NCBI GenBank assembly: GCA_039720395.1
Contig: CM077833.1
Coordinates: 12,399,133 to 12,463,132 of the forward strand
DNA: 64,000 nt
Direction of reading: 5' to 3'
Source of the DNA: Liquidambar formosana
Lineage: Eukaryota; Streptophyta; Magnoliopsida; Saxifragales; Altingiaceae
In this document: piece after piece, positions 34,288 through 44,389 of the stretch
Layout: each line of letters starts with the position of its first letter
Position numbering within the stretch: the first letter of the stretch is position 1
Position numbers and translations under genes: made by a program
The notes under the pieces: model-generated
Database searches by the model: none
The model's input: the letters and a program-made list of their open reading frames with translations, nothing else
What the model was told of the DNA's origin: nothing

Positions 34288-37200
34288 AAACTCATCCCAC
34301 CCCTGAGACAAACTAGGGTAGCGAAAATAGTAGGTTGAGGCAGGGCCCCATAAAGAGGAGAAACTCAATGTACTTCAGAGACTCATGATGAAAAACCAAA
34401 TTTCTTCCAATGAAAAGGGAAAAAAATGCCAAACAAACAAACACTAAGCCTAAAATAAAAATTAAACTATAGAGAATAAGATGAGTAGGAGTGACATTCC
34501 CCACCAAATAGCAATGACATGGTGGTCTAATGTTAAGTGGAGTCTGACGGAACTGGTTGGCAGTTGGGCCCAGAAGGTTGAGGGGCCAAGGCCCCCCAAG
34601 GGGCTCATGAGACCTTTGTCCAATGTTCGTACAATATTTGAAGGTATATTTTGGTATTTTTTCCTATGGTTTTACGTTAACCCTAATCCTTTTGGGGTAT
34701 ATATAGATAGTTGGCCTTCAGAAGCCCTGTAACTTTGTATTCCCTTTTTCGCCTCATAGTATAGAGGAATCTTGTATGAGCCATGCACGTACCTCAACTT
34801 GAAGGAACCATGTAAATCTTCTGTGTTATAGTTTGCTACCTCTTTCATTATTCTTTCTTTCTTGATTACTGTTGCATGTGGTGGAGAAGGTTTATTCTCC
34901 CAACAACTACTATCAAAGCTTGAATTAGATTGAGAGCAATGTCAGAAGAAGGAAAGGTTGAAATCAAGAAGTTTGATGGCACAAACTTCAGACTCTAGAA
35001 GATGCATATAGAGGAAAATTAAAGGAATTCTATCTTCCTCTTGGTGGAAAATCGAAGAAGCCAGAGAAGATAACTAATGTAGAGTGGGAGATACTCGGGA
35101 GGAAAGCCCTAGGTACAATGTGGCTTACCATTGCTGCAGCTGTGGCCTTCAACATCTCCAAAGAGAAGACAACAACAGCTCTGATGGCTTCCCATCAGAG
35201 GTGTATGAAAAAACTTCCATTTCAAAGTTCAACAACATTTTCCTGATGAAAAATCTGTTTAATAGAAAGATAGCTGAGGAGAAGATAGCTGATGGGAAGT
35301 GTTGCGAAACATCTCAGTAGATAAGGTTCTATATAAAGGCTCCATATCTCTTATAGAAAAGTAGTTTATGATGGAATAACAGAAAAAATTTAGTTTATAT
35401 ACCTTTGGTGCGAAGCCAAACCCCCTCCCCACTAGGTGTCAATGCCTAGGGTTTCTCCCCTCTTCTTCTGTTGGTGGATTCCAACCCCCTTACGTCTCAA
35501 AGCCTAAGGCTCCCCCCTTTTCTCCATATTTCGTCTGTTGGTGGATTCCAACCCCTTAAGTTTCAAGCCTAGGACTCCTTCCTTTCATCTATTGGTGGAT
35601 TCCAACCCCTTAGGTGTCAATTCCTAGGGTTCCCCCCTTTCTTCTTTCTCACCTAAGTTAATTTGTGGTTGTCCTGCATCACATACATTCACTTTTGGAA
35701 GGCGGGCAATTTACTTTGGACAAGATCCATACTTAAAAAACCCTGCAAATATGTTGACCAAGGTGGTAACAGTGGAGAACCTGACGTCATGTTTAGTTTC
35801 TGTTGGTCTTTAAGCCTAGAAGATCAAAGGAGTTTGCACTGATTTCATTATAGAGGCATTTTTTAAAGGTTTGATCAGTCTCCAATCAAAATATTGTAAT
35901 GTTGTATAGAGCCCAATCGTATTAGTCAGCAGTTGGGCCTAGGAACTCAGGGGGCCAAGGACCCTTGAGGGGGTCGTAAGACCCCAGCCAGGCCCAAGGC
36001 CCAAATGTTCATACAACATTCAAATGTATGTTCGGTATATTTTCTACGGTTCTATGTCAATCCTAATTCTTGTGACTTGTGAGATATAGATAGATGGCTA
36101 GCCGCCCAAAGCCTTATAACTTTGCATTCTCTTTTCTGCCACAAAATATAATGGAATCATGTGTGAGCCATAGACGTACCTCAACTTGAGGTTACCACGT
36201 AAATCTTCTGTTTTGTCACTTGTGGTTTACTTCTTCTTTTACTATTCTTTCTTTCTTGACCATCGCTACATGTGGTGGAGAAAGTTTATTCTCCTAACAG
36301 GCAGCACAAACCCAACCAACATGGCAACAACACGAATGGATGAGTGTGACAGTAGTTTGCTCTCTCAAATCATAGTCCCCTGCCCCCAAAAAATCATTGT
36401 TTCCAAATTCCAACATATTGAGAGAGGAAAAATTCTTTATATATAATATCATTTTGGTTATTATCAATAAGATTCGAGGTCAAAATGTATGAACATATCA
36501 AGGAATAATTGGGGCAAGCTCGAGGTGGCCTAAAACTAACCACGGCCCAAACCCGATTATAGTTCTAAAATTCCCTCCCAAATCCGCCCCTGCCCCGATT
36601 AGATTCTCCCCAAAGCTAGCCTTATGGGGCATGTCCAAGGCATGAAACTCACTTAGTCCAAAAAATTTCCATCTCTCTTCCCCCATCCCCCCTCTTCCAT
36701 TTCTATCACTTTCCAAGTTGTAATTTCCTTACAATTACACACCCTTAATTTAAGGTTTCTCAGCACCATTGATCTTGCAATTTTAGATTACAACTATAAT
36801 TTTTTCTTTTTTTTTTTTTTTTTTTATAATGAGGGAACCATCCCACAACAGGGTCCTTTGGACCCACCCATGGAACCTAAACCCTTGGGGAGACTAGTGT
36901 AGCAACCCACTGCCACAGCCCCCCACTTAAATCTTGGGTTGTCCTAGCGAGGAATCGAACCTGTGACCATGCGCTTAACCACACAATCACAAGTTCGCCC
37001 TTACCAACTAGGCTACCAAGGGTGGGTAGATTACAACTATAATATCTCATATTGCTACCACATCAAGTTACCTATGTGGCCATTCGGTGAACTTGATCTA
37101 TTCACAACCCAAATAAAAATAATTACTCAATTATTAACAGAAATATTGTTTCAGCAAGACTAAGATAATGCCAATGTGCAGCGCTGGGAGTGCATCGAGT

Positions 37201-40200
37201 TAATGGGAAAATCACCTAGCATGTCAAGTCTAAACATAAATCCTGATCAAAGGAGACATCTGGGATGATAAAGTTTGCTAGACGTAATCTTATTGAATAT
37301 ATCAAACAATTAGAGGCATTGAACAATTTAGGTTCTTTTAATGAGGGAGGTGTTCGATAGAAACCAAAACTTAAATGCCACTTGAGGAAGTTATACTGAG
37401 AAGAAATGAGTTTGGAGACAAAAGCAAGAATTAGGCTGATTAAATGGGGTTATAGTAACACTGAATTCTTCCGTCGGATTGCCAACAATATGAAGGGAAA
37501 AAAGTTTTTTTTTTTTTTTTTTTTTTTTTGTTCCAAACTTCAGATAGAAGAGTGAATCATAGAAGATCTGACTTCTATTTACCAGGACCTCATTGATTCC
37601 TTTTCCAATTCATATTCAAGGGAGACCTCAAATATAAGTAGAACGGTATCTTAAAAGGTGAAGTACAAGCCCTTTGGTTTAAAAGGCCTCTGAAGTTGAA
37701 AAGAATAGGCAAGCTGTCTCCAACCCTCATAGGCATAAAGCTCCCAGATAAATTGACATTACTAGGTGTTAATATTTTTGTGTGACTCGAAAAAAGCTTT
37801 TGCAAGAGTTATTTTAGTTTTTCTTATTGGTAAGTGCACTATCACTACTTTCACCTCCTTGATTCCTGATGCCACTGTTTATTTTCACTACAATAATGTC
37901 ACAACAATCAAAATTTTGTCATCATTTCCATAAGTGCTCCATCCACGACTCTTTTATCAAGCCTATTACCATAACCTCATCAAAGTTTATTCAGAGATGT
38001 AACCCAGATACTATACTTAGAAAAATGAATGTGTAGAGGACCATAGGTGAAATCATAAAGGAGGTAATCAAGGTGGTTTGAAAATGATTTCGACTATGTA
38101 GATTGGGATTTTCAATGCAATTCCTTGAAAAGGTTAGGCAATGAAACTAGAATGAGATCTAGATTAGATTTTGCACTGGTTTGGCTAATTTAAACTTCAT
38201 TATCAAAGGACCTGTAAGAGAATCCTTTTTGGCTTCTAAAAGTCTTTGCCATGGAAACCCTTTCCTTCCGTTTCTTCCCACCCTAGTTGTGGTATTCTTA
38301 GCAGAATCACACTAAGGGCTATCGCAAATTCACAAGTAGTTTTTTCAAAGGTTTTGTGAGTTGAAGAAATAGCATTCAGGCTTTTTGTAACTTAGGTTTC
38401 ACAGTCAATAGAGATGTACAGGACTATAGTAGCAATCACAAAGTAGAGGGCCAGAGGCTGCAGTGTTGTGCTTCTTGTGGATTTGGAAAAATCCTTTTTA
38501 CCAGGTAGATAAGTAGATTAGGAGTTTCAGTATAATTCTTGGGAAAGGATAGGTTTATGGAAAAAGAGAAATATTCCCAACGGAGAGGATTATGCTCATC
38601 GAATCAACTTTGGCCAACATCCCAATCTGTTACCCCTCTCATAGCCTGCTGGGTAGAAAGTAAAAGTGAAATGAAGGAAAGGGGAGAAGGGAAAAGTGGA
38701 AGGAAGCAGGACCTTTTCCTTTTCTCGGTTAGAAAGGAAAAGTGGAGGATGACCTTTCCTTCCCGCCCACCAAAATCTATCTGCACAAAAGTGGGCGAAA
38801 GTGGAAGGAAAGGGTGAGTGTTGCATGCTGTGACAAAAAATACCCTTCCAACCTTATGTGTTAAAATAGAATCTAAGGGTAATAAGGTAAATTATGGAAT
38901 TATTCTTTTTCCTTCCTTTCCATCCTCCTTGCTTACCAAACAGAAAGAACATGTCTTTCCATCCCTCCTACCAAACAAAGAGGAGGGAAAAAAGGTTTCT
39001 TTCCCCTAGGGATGGAAAGCCCATCCTCCTACCTTTCCTTCCTTCCACTTTTTCAACCTTCCTACCAACTGGAGCATCAGTGTAATCAACAGGATCAACT
39101 AGTGTCAAATAGGCTCCCCTTGGGTCAGAACGAAGAAGTGTAAAAAAAAATCATTTGGTTAAGTGGGATTTAGCCCATGCTCCAAAAGAGCTAGAGGCAA
39201 TAGGGGTTTTCCCACATAATCCAGTACTTTCCAGCACTCAACTGTTTAAAGCAATCACAGCTCCTTATGGTTAGGAGTCCAATTCAACAGGTAGAGTGAT
39301 TCACTGGCTATGGAACTAGAGACCATAGACCTCATGCAGATAATTTAATTCACTATGTCAAAATGGAGATATTGGTTGGTGCAGTAATCTACTTCTCATG
39401 AGTTATGATTAACCATAGAAGGCTTGACGCAAAAATCAAAAAATCCAAGATATATTTTGAATTCGGCAAAGAAATGAAGATATAGAAACATAATATGCAA
39501 AAACCAAGAAAATGGTTCAGCCAAAGACGAAAAGGAAAGACCTCAGCTCAGTTTTTGAATGCGCTACATCAGTCTGAATCGAGACATGAGGAATCGTGAT
39601 TAATTGGCTCTCATCTATACTATAAATTGCATGACCACATATACATCCAATTTGCCGACGCTTTGTGACCAGAATCAGATAATACGACTCCAGAAACTTA
39701 ATGCAACCTAAAAGACCCAACCATAGAAAACCGTGAGCCAATAGCCCAGATCAAAATTGAAGTAAATTAAATAAGCAAAAACAAGACTGAAACTAACCCG
39801 CAATTCCAAAAACCTTGGTGACAAAGGTCAGCCCCCCAGTTGCACGGTTGCCTTCGGCAATCCGCTGAAGCAAGCTCTTGACTTCATGTGGAGAATAAAC
39901 CACTGGATCTTCGCTGATATTGAGATCCGATGGTTCTGAGCGATCAATCTTCAACACTCGGAAAAATCTCTTGTTCCGATCGCTCCCAATAAGATAAAAC
40001 CTCTGCTTAGACCAACCGAAAACCATATCAAATATAAAATGAAGAAAACCCAATCTATAATTCCACTGAACCCCACGTTCGGTTGCCGAGAAAACGTAGG
40101 AAAAGAAAAGAAAATTGTCGATCATATGGTTTATGTCATCATTTCTAAACCAAATAGTTGAATTGGGCCCCGCTGACTGAAGCTTTTCATTTCCTCGGAA

Positions 40201-40468
40201 CCCAAATAATATAAAAACCTAAAAGACCCAGAAAAAAAAAAAAAAAATTCTATTTTTCTACATTTTTCTCAGCCACCAAATGAAGATTAAAGCATATAAA
40301 ATGGATGAATATTTCTCTCACCGCTCGGGTCTCGTAGAGTCTGAATTTCTCGAGCGAATACGAGTTAGGATCGGTTTCGGGATCGCTGGAGGGATGGATC
40401 TTCGCAGAAGAGTGAGTGTAAGACGGCAGAGATGAGGAATTGGACTTTGAATTCTCGGATTTCGCCAT
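24865..40468 (-). CDS. SAC-domain phosphoinositide phosphatase, 5' half (exons 1-5)
   Basis: Exons on the minus strand: 40468-40322, 40002-39798, 39707-39542, 33541-33319 and 24941-24865. All junctions have GT..AG and keep one frame for 272 codons plus two bases. The ATG at 40468 is followed by a Ser-rich stretch, then the SAC N-terminal domain: RFYLIGSDRNKRFFRVLKID, SLLQRIAEGN, LESYYLILVTKRRQIG, DFFYSYTYPIMQSLQKN, ENIFVWNAYLTQAIR, then SIFGRDFSVSLVSRRSRHF in exon 5. Known family members dephosphorylate phosphoinositides on internal membranes; the wording is closest to the plant SAC1-SAC5 group, from recognition rather than search. The catalytic CX5R exon and later exons were not found; the protein is normally about 800 residues. 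Introns are 319, 90, 6,000 and 8,377 bp, the last two filled with transposons. No stop or shift is seen, so the gene may be functional with further exons beyond the left edge, or be truncated. Confidence 0.88.
24942..25793. other. SAC intron 4, proximal part
   Basis: No coding sequence recognised. GA-rich microsatellites occur at about 25395-25425 and 25675-25692. It continues at 27112-27224 and 27866 after the hAT insertions and may be old LINE-derived DNA. Confidence 0.4.
25794..27103. mobile_element. hAT-type non-autonomous element (copy 2)
   Basis: 1,310 bp with inverted ends CAGGGTTCAAAGTCTC and CATGGTTCAAAATCTC (reversed right end), fitting the CA-N-GG start of hAT elements. GAGGTGAC flanks it exactly on both sides (25786-25793 and 27104-27111). 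Subterminal DNA is packed with CGAGAC/GTCTCG words. The interior has GC-rich, promoter- or leader-like DNA (26040-26430) followed by AT-rich DNA; no transposase was seen. Confidence 0.85.
27233..27857. mobile_element. hAT-type non-autonomous element (copy 3)
   Basis: 625 bp, starting CATGGTTCAAAG with the right end reversed reading TGTGGTTCAAAG, and flanked by perfect GGCATGAC duplications (27225-27232 and 27858-27865). It shares TCTCAC..GGTTAACCCGG and the GAAAAAAATGAAATC block with copy 1. It lacks the GC-rich interior of copy 2, so it is a deletion derivative. Confidence 0.85.
27866..28750. other. SAC intron 4, unassigned interval
   Basis: No gene. At about 28335-28450 it contains the same kind of degenerate ATATCGATA sequence as 1925-2110, suggesting a shared, unidentified repeat. 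Confidence 0.35.
28757..28826. repeat. Long T-run followed by 20-G run
   Basis: About 28 consecutive Ts, a short spacer containing GGGCTAAGGGGG, then 20 Gs (28807-28826). Length in such runs is often unreliable in sequence data. Confidence 0.9.
28850..29280. other. Possible left end of an old TIR element
   Basis: 28862-28960 is rich in GGGAATCCC/GGAATGGG words with TTTGGTTACTTAGGAATG, a composition seen in several plant MITE-like elements. A partly similar inverted block occurs near 31600-31680 (CCAAGAATCAAACCC, ACCAACCAAACACTG), which would place the Mutator-like element inside. No target duplication was found. Confidence 0.25.
29281..29535. repeat. Tandem repeat, about 93-bp unit, nearly three copies
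   Basis: Units begin at about 29281, 29374 and 29467 with AGCAYACCARTTT and each includes AATGAAAATCCAAAAAAA and GTCCATCACC. Non-coding, within SAC intron 4. Confidence 0.8.
29585..31081. mobile_element. Mutator-like non-autonomous element with ~95-bp TIRs
   Basis: Left end GGGAAAATTACAGATTGCC is inverted at the right (GGCAATCTGTAATTTTCCC), and similarity continues inward for about 95 bp through GCGGAAATCACTTTTCACCC to GACAAATAACCCC. Flanks are A-rich (GAAAAAAAA and CAAAAAAAG), consistent with a 9-bp duplication but not diagnostic. The interior carries GC-rich DNA with repeated TCTTCGCTGGAAG/GAAGCTTTCC words (30550-30710), a GA/GT microsatellite and GTGCAACGCACGTG at 30908. No transposase was seen. 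Confidence 0.7.
30541..30710. repeat. Degenerate GC-rich repeats within the Mutator-like element
   Basis: Four or more imperfect copies of a module containing GGAAGCTTTCCTCTCTTCGC and GAGCTCCTC. Open frames here on both strands result from the repeat and have no recognisable domain. Confidence 0.7.
31083..32329. other. SAC intron 4, interval with an exon-like frame
   Basis: At about 31108-31340 the DNA is GC-richer and open in more than one frame. A plus-strand ATG near 31128 opens KASGPPEHMSRKSIQPLG and the frame meets an AG|GTGATA donor-like site near 31230. No family was recognised; it could be a captured gene fragment or chance. The rest, including Pro-rich frames at 31546-31874, shows no supported gene. 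Confidence 0.3.
32330..32840 (-). mobile_element. LINE 5' fragment (start of ORF2 endonuclease)
   Basis: On the minus strand the frames read NVKGLGSAWK, then VIKNLLLKI, PDIVMFQESKSEVVD and NKEWAFSPSVGASGG, the start of the apurinic-type endonuclease of plant L1 LINEs. Stops and shifts break it, and no RT follows. It lies in SAC intron 4, about 480 bp past exon 4. Confidence 0.75.
32841..33318. other. SAC intron 4 next to exon 4
   Basis: AT-rich intron sequence with no element recognised, ending at the exon 4 donor (GTATATGATG on the minus strand, 33318). Confidence 0.5.
33542..34530. other. SAC intron 3, proximal part
   Basis: Begins with the exon 4 acceptor (TTGCAG on the minus strand). 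Holds an (AT)n microsatellite at about 34246-34284. No other feature recognised. Confidence 0.5.
34531..34905 (+). repeat. 5' LTR of the copia element
   Basis: TGTTAAGTGG to TCTCCCAACA, with TATA-like GGTATATATAG at about 34695. Shares GGCAGTTGGGCC, TGAGCCAT.CACGTACCTCAACTTGA and GGTGGAGAA.GTTTATTCTCC with the right LTR. Confidence 0.75.
35406..35640. repeat. Minisatellite, about 60-bp unit, four imperfect copies
   Basis: Each unit contains TTGGTGGATTCCAACCCC followed by TAGGTGTCAA-type sequence, CCTAGG and a CCCCCCTTT-like tail. It sits between the gag and pol remnants of the copia element. Confidence 0.8.
35900..36299 (+). repeat. 3' LTR of the copia element
   Basis: TGTTGTATAG to TCTCCTAACA. 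Roughly co-linear with 34531-34905 but strongly diverged, so the element is old. Confidence 0.75.
36300..36783. other. SAC intron 3, unassigned
   Basis: No gene or element recognised. Confidence 0.4.
36801..37026 (-). mobile_element. tRNA-derived SINE with perfect 17-bp target duplication
   Basis: On the minus strand: GGTAGCCTAGTTGGTAAGG (A-box type), then GGTTCGATTCC (B-box) about 50 bases later, a tRNA-unrelated body and a 3' A-tail (plus-strand T-run 36801-36825). TAGATTACAACTATAAT flanks it exactly at 36784-36800 and 37027-37043. It is well preserved and thus probably a recent insertion in SAC intron 3. Confidence 0.92.
37230..37500 (+). mobile_element. LINE ORF2 linker fragment
   Basis: Broken plus-strand frames read NLIEYIKQLEALNNLG, then EEMSLETKARIRLIKWG and NTEFFRRIANNMKGKK, matching the segment between endonuclease and RT in plant L1 LINEs (the family form is like KSRVQWLKEGDKNTKFFH). 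Two stops are visible. Ends at a T-run from 37506. Located in SAC intron 3. Confidence 0.65.
37501..38644. other. SAC intron 3, unassigned
   Basis: A T-run (37506-37529), then sequence with no recognisable exon or domain; may be further decayed LINE. Confidence 0.35.
38645..39075. mobile_element. Putative MITE with purine/pyrimidine-rich inverted ends
   Basis: Left side GGGTAGAAAGTAAAAGTG..GAAGGAAAGG is roughly inverted at the right (reversed: GGTAGGAAGGTTGAAAAAGTGGAAGGAAGG). TACCAAACA words near the middle and right are typical of such elements. No clear target duplication. Frames inside on both strands are low complexity. Confidence 0.4.
39076..39541. other. SAC intron 3, distal part
   Basis: No element recognised. 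Ends at the exon 3 donor, AG|GTCTTTCC on the minus strand. Confidence 0.5.
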
Positions 40469-41054
40469 GAATAAAAAGAAGATGCAGGGATTTTTAAGGT
40501 ATGAAGTTAGAGCTCTCTATATATATGATTATAAATAAATAGCTTTGTTGGATTTTTCAGGGGGACATGGTCGGGTTTTCTGGTGTAGGAGAGAGAAAAA
40601 AATGTGAGTGCGTGGGAAGTTATGGGGTTTATACTTTATATACGCTTCGCTAGGAAGGGGATGACTTGTCGAGCTAAATTTCATCCGGGTTGAGAACTCG
40701 TCGAGTCAACTCACAAATCGGTAGAGTTGAGGGAAAAAATGCTCAAAAGTGAAAACGTTTATCGGGCCATCAAAATACATACACGTGGTTGGCGAGAGAG
40801 ACCGAGAGGTCGTGATGACTGATGAGTATACGTGGCCAATGTGGGTGTCATTTTCTTTTTCTTTTTCTATTTCTTTTTTTTTTTTTTTTGAGAAAAAAAA
40901 AAATAATAATAATAATAAAGTATGTGGGCGTCATGGACTCATGGGTTTTTTATTATCCACTTTATATTTCCAGGGTGGGAAACCAATTCCTGTGAATAGC
41001 TAGTAGATAAAACAAAAAGCAGAAGAGGATATTGTACTTAGCCTCATAAAATTC
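40469..41054. promoter_or_regulatory. Divergent promoter region between the SAC and DnaJ-type genes
   Basis: 586 bp between opposing start codons. TATA-like stretches are CTATATATATG (about 40516), ATACTTTATATACG (about 40630) and CTTTATATTTCC (about 40960). A CT/T-rich run followed by AAT repeats lies at about 40853-40918. No transposon was recognised here, unlike the rest of the window. Transcription starts cannot be fixed from sequence alone. Confidence 0.55.
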
Positions 41055-43081
41055 ATGGCTTTAACACGAGAAGTGGCTAAGCTCTCCATGTGTTGCAACA
41101 GTCGGGTGACTCCTTTAGCATTACCAATTCATCCTCAGCACAATCTAAGCGCACCAAGAGGAAGCAAACAGCAAAGATCCACAGCTTTTACTGCAAAATC
41201 TGGATCTGGGGGATTTTCACTCAACTCGGTAGGCACTTTTTAATTTTTATGAAATAATAATTTATTGGATAATGGGATAATTTGATCAACAACCAGCCAA
41301 GTTTTAATTCCAACTAAACAAACATGGCCTTAGGTCTTCATCAAATGGCACTCTAAAAGATTGTAAATTATGATGTTCTTGAGTCTTAACATTCAAACCC
41401 AAATTTATGGGGAAATATTTGATACAGAATCATATGTGGAGCGTTTATGTGAGGTTACGAGGGCATGAAAAGTTCATAGAGTAGTACTGAAAACTTATAT
41501 ACCCCAGAAAAGTAAACAAAGAGGCTCAACTGCTCAACGTTGTGGGGTTTGAAGGTGGCGGCCATGCTTATTCTGATGGTATGGCGGTCACGGGACTTTG
41601 AAAGGATGAGGTCATGGCATTGGAAACCCCTCCACTAATTTCTCAAATTTTCTAAATTTCTGGTTTCCAATTAATGCCAGTTTTTCTTGCTTAAAAGTTT
41701 ATGAAATCTCAAATGCCTAAAATACACAAGATAGTTAGGACACACCTTTCGGGACACACATCAAAAACCTTTCACATCTTTGTGTATCATCAACTCGATC
41801 GTTCTCCCTTCTTTTCATCAATAATATATGATGCATTTACCATTTATACTTGATTGTTTTCATCTGCAGATCGCAAAAAGGTGCCAAAAGTGTGGAGGCC
41901 AAGGTGCTATAGAGTGTCCTGGATGTAAGGTGCTGTTATTTCACTCTTATATCCAAATGCCATATGCCCCAAATATTGAAGGCACATGTCCTTTATAGGA
42001 ACTTCTTTTAAGTACAATAGAATCTAAAATGACATACCCAATAATGTGCCCAAAGAATAGAAAAAGGTAGAGGATGGCAATAGGTAGGTAGCCAACGTAA
42101 AATATATAGTGAAGCGTTTAATTTTACAGGATGATTTTATTGATTGAATTTCATTTTACCATGTGAAATAATTCAAACTAAGGGTATCTGTACGTTAACG
42201 GGTCAAAATTCTTTGCCATCATAAAGGATGATGATTTGTTATTATTATTATTGTTATTATAACGAGGGGTTTCCTCACCCGCAATTGAGACTAATACCCT
42301 GAGCTAGTTTAGATGCCTCCACTGGATTAGAGCGGGAATGTTTGTTTTTGGTTAGGGTTTTCTCTATGTGAGCTTTGCTGGACATTTCCTCTGTGGGGGT
42401 CATCTTTTGTGTTTGGGTGTTATTTTTCCTTCATTTCTTGGTGTTATGTTCTCTTTGGTTCAGTGTTGGGTGTTTTTTCTTCTGTTAGTTGTATTATTTC
42501 AAGTGGCTTTGTAATGATTTAGCATTATTCTAATAAAACTTCTTTTGGTATATCGAAAAAATAATAATAATAATAATAACAACAATAATAATACATAAAA
42601 CAAGTGAACAATTTTCATTTTGTCATTATATTTGGATTTAGGGCGCTATTAGGGATACCCAGCGTTTTTCTTGGATTCACTATGTTTTGAAAATAATATG
42701 TCTGAAGGTAAAGGCACATTTGAATTATAAAATTCAATATAAGATTTCATATAGATGTCATTTTATATTTTTTTTATAAATGTAAACCTTTATTGCATAG
42801 AGTACAAATGTCTATTGTTTATATTTATCTAATAATGCATTGCTAAAGAGTTTGTCTGCTTAGGGAACGGGAAAGAATAAAAAGAACGGCAATATCTTCG
42901 AGCGTTGGAAGTAAGTTTTCTCTTATCGAATACAACAAATCATTTGTTTGCAATTTCTTCTATCTAAACTAACTTCTGATGTGAGCTGTTCAGATGTTAT
43001 GATTGCCAAGGATTCGGATTAAAAAGTTGCCCTAGCTGCGGACAAGGAGGGCTAACACCAGAACAAAGAGGAGAAAGATAG
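41055..43081 (+). CDS. DnaJ-type cysteine-rich zinc-finger protein, probably plastid-targeted
   Basis: Four exons: 41055-41228, 41870-41929, 42864-42910 and 42994-43081, all with GT..AG introns and in one frame, giving 122 residues to TAG at 43079. Residues 1-58 are rich in Ser, Arg and Thr with few acids, as in chloroplast transit peptides (inference). Residues 63-113 hold four CxxCxGxG-type motifs (CQKCGGQG, CPGCKGTG, CYDCQGFG, CPSCGQGG), the zinc-binding fold of DnaJ/Hsp40 without a J domain, followed by LTPEQRGER. Small plant proteins of this type (BSD2-like and relatives) assist folding or assembly, often in plastids; the exact orthologue cannot be fixed here. Every cysteine pair is intact, so the gene looks functional. 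It diverges from the SAC gene, and LINE remnants begin 170 bp past its stop. Confidence 0.9.
42240..42595 (+). mobile_element. LINE or similar 3'-end fragment in intron 2
   Basis: A T-rich 3'-untranslated-like stretch ending CTAATAAAACTTCTTTTGG and an (AATAAT)n tail (42563-42592) within the 934-bp second intron of the DnaJ-type gene. No coding domain remains, so identification rests on the tail only. Confidence 0.4.
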
Positions 43082-43639
43082 GGTGTCTACGCAAGAACTT
43101 CAAATTTACATTTGAAAAGGAAAAAGAAAATTCGTGTACTTCCCTGATTTGTAACATTCAGTTTGTACGATATGTATTATAAGGTGTTAAGCTATACTCG
43201 TGGAAGTGTTTAAACATATAAGACTTCGACACTTTCAATATTTTATCTAAAAATGGACTTCAAAGCCTCCCACTATCGCTTCTATTTCTCGGCATCTTCC
43301 CCACTTCCTTCTACTACAATCAAGCCCAATACTGATGGCCTAGCCAAAGGAAATCTTGATCCAGCTTCTGCCAGAGGAGTTTTTAGAACTTATTGTGGGT
43401 TTGTTAAAGCAGCTTTCTTTTTTAATATTCGTGTTCATACTACATTTTATGCAAAGTTGTTAGCAGTTATTATTGGTATTGAGAAAGATTGGGCTCTGGG
43501 TTGGAGGAAGTTATGGTTAAAGTGTGGCTTACATGCAATCGGTTATTCATTGTTTATATAATCCTGCCTTTTTCCTTCCTTGACAGTTGAAAATACGTTG
43601 GTTTAACTATAAGATTTATATAAAATCCATGGATTTTCA

Positions 43640-44389
43640 TGTTGGAATAAATCCATTAAATAACTTCTAATTGTTGGAATATTAGCAAAATAGCATAACA
43701 ATAGAAGTTACGTACCTTACACCAAATAGAGTTAATCTCGTTCCAGCTAGTAAATAGCAAAATAATATAATTAATACGAGTTATCTTACATAAAATAAAG
43801 TCAATCCCAATCCAACTAAGAGGTGCGATAACGCTTCTTGAAGATAGTTAGAGCCTCCCATACATGCAAGGGATTCTGGTAACTCTATCTTCGGGATTCA
43901 ACTTAGCTCGAACTCAGATCCGTTCCTCTACAATCTTGCACTAATCGGCAGGAACCAAGTACCTTCAACCTCTTTTCAAGATGCCCAATACAAACTCAAA
44001 ACATATAGTAGTTAAGTATTAGATAGAACTCGGAACCTCAAGGTCACACTAAAAGTAACAACAAGTTGGTTCTTTTAAAAAACTCTTCTAAAATAACATA
44101 CCCAGCGTCCCTATATATAGGAGAATTGATAGCTTGTAAAAGAAGTAATAGGTTACTTGTAATACTCAAACTCTTAATCATTAATACAAAGATTCCATCT
44201 TATCCATAAAAGATTCTATCTTATCCAGAAAAGATTTGATCTTATCTAAAAGTCTATCCAATAAAAATTTGATCTTATCCAAAAATCTATCCAATAAAGA
44301 TTTGATCTTATCCAAAAAAGATTTGATCTTATCTAAAAAGATTTTAAAAAACAAAATAAGAAATCATTTAATTTAAATCATTTCCAACA
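43640..44389. mobile_element. Solo LTR with TTTCA target duplication
   Basis: 750 bp, TGTTGGAATAAATCC to CATTTCCAACA, with mutually inverted ends and identical flanking TTTCA (43635-43639 and 44390-44394). Contains CCCTATATATAGG (about 44112), which read on the minus strand would be its TATA box. No internal retrotransposon region is present, so it is the product of LTR-LTR recombination. Confidence 0.9.
44205..44345. repeat. About 20-bp tandem words in the solo LTR
   Basis: Repeated AAAGATTTGATCTTATCC and ATCTATCCAATAAA words, at least six in total, with small changes. Confidence 0.8.

Larger units (their letters stand above)
34531..36299 (+). mobile_element. Internally deleted Ty1/copia element in SAC intron 3
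   Basis: Two related LTRs (34531-34905 and 35900-36299) flank a degenerate primer site (CTATCAAAGC, about 34909), the start of a copia Gag (from about 34938: MSEEGKVEIKKFDGTNF, then RKALGTMWLTIAAAVAFNIS) and, after a large deletion, the last residues of the copia polyprotein (about 35742-35812: NPANMLTKVVTVENLTSCLV). Protease, integrase and RT are missing. An imperfect minisatellite occupies the deletion zone. Flanking 5-mers do not match, so boundaries are approximate. Confidence 0.8.

Noticed and set aside
36801..37026. tRNA gene
   Set aside because: A and B boxes are present, but the body, A-tail and 17-bp target duplication identify a SINE rather than a tRNA gene.
44205..44345. CRISPR-like spaced repeats
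   Set aside because: Degenerate, unspaced tandem words in a plant solo LTR; no cas genes.
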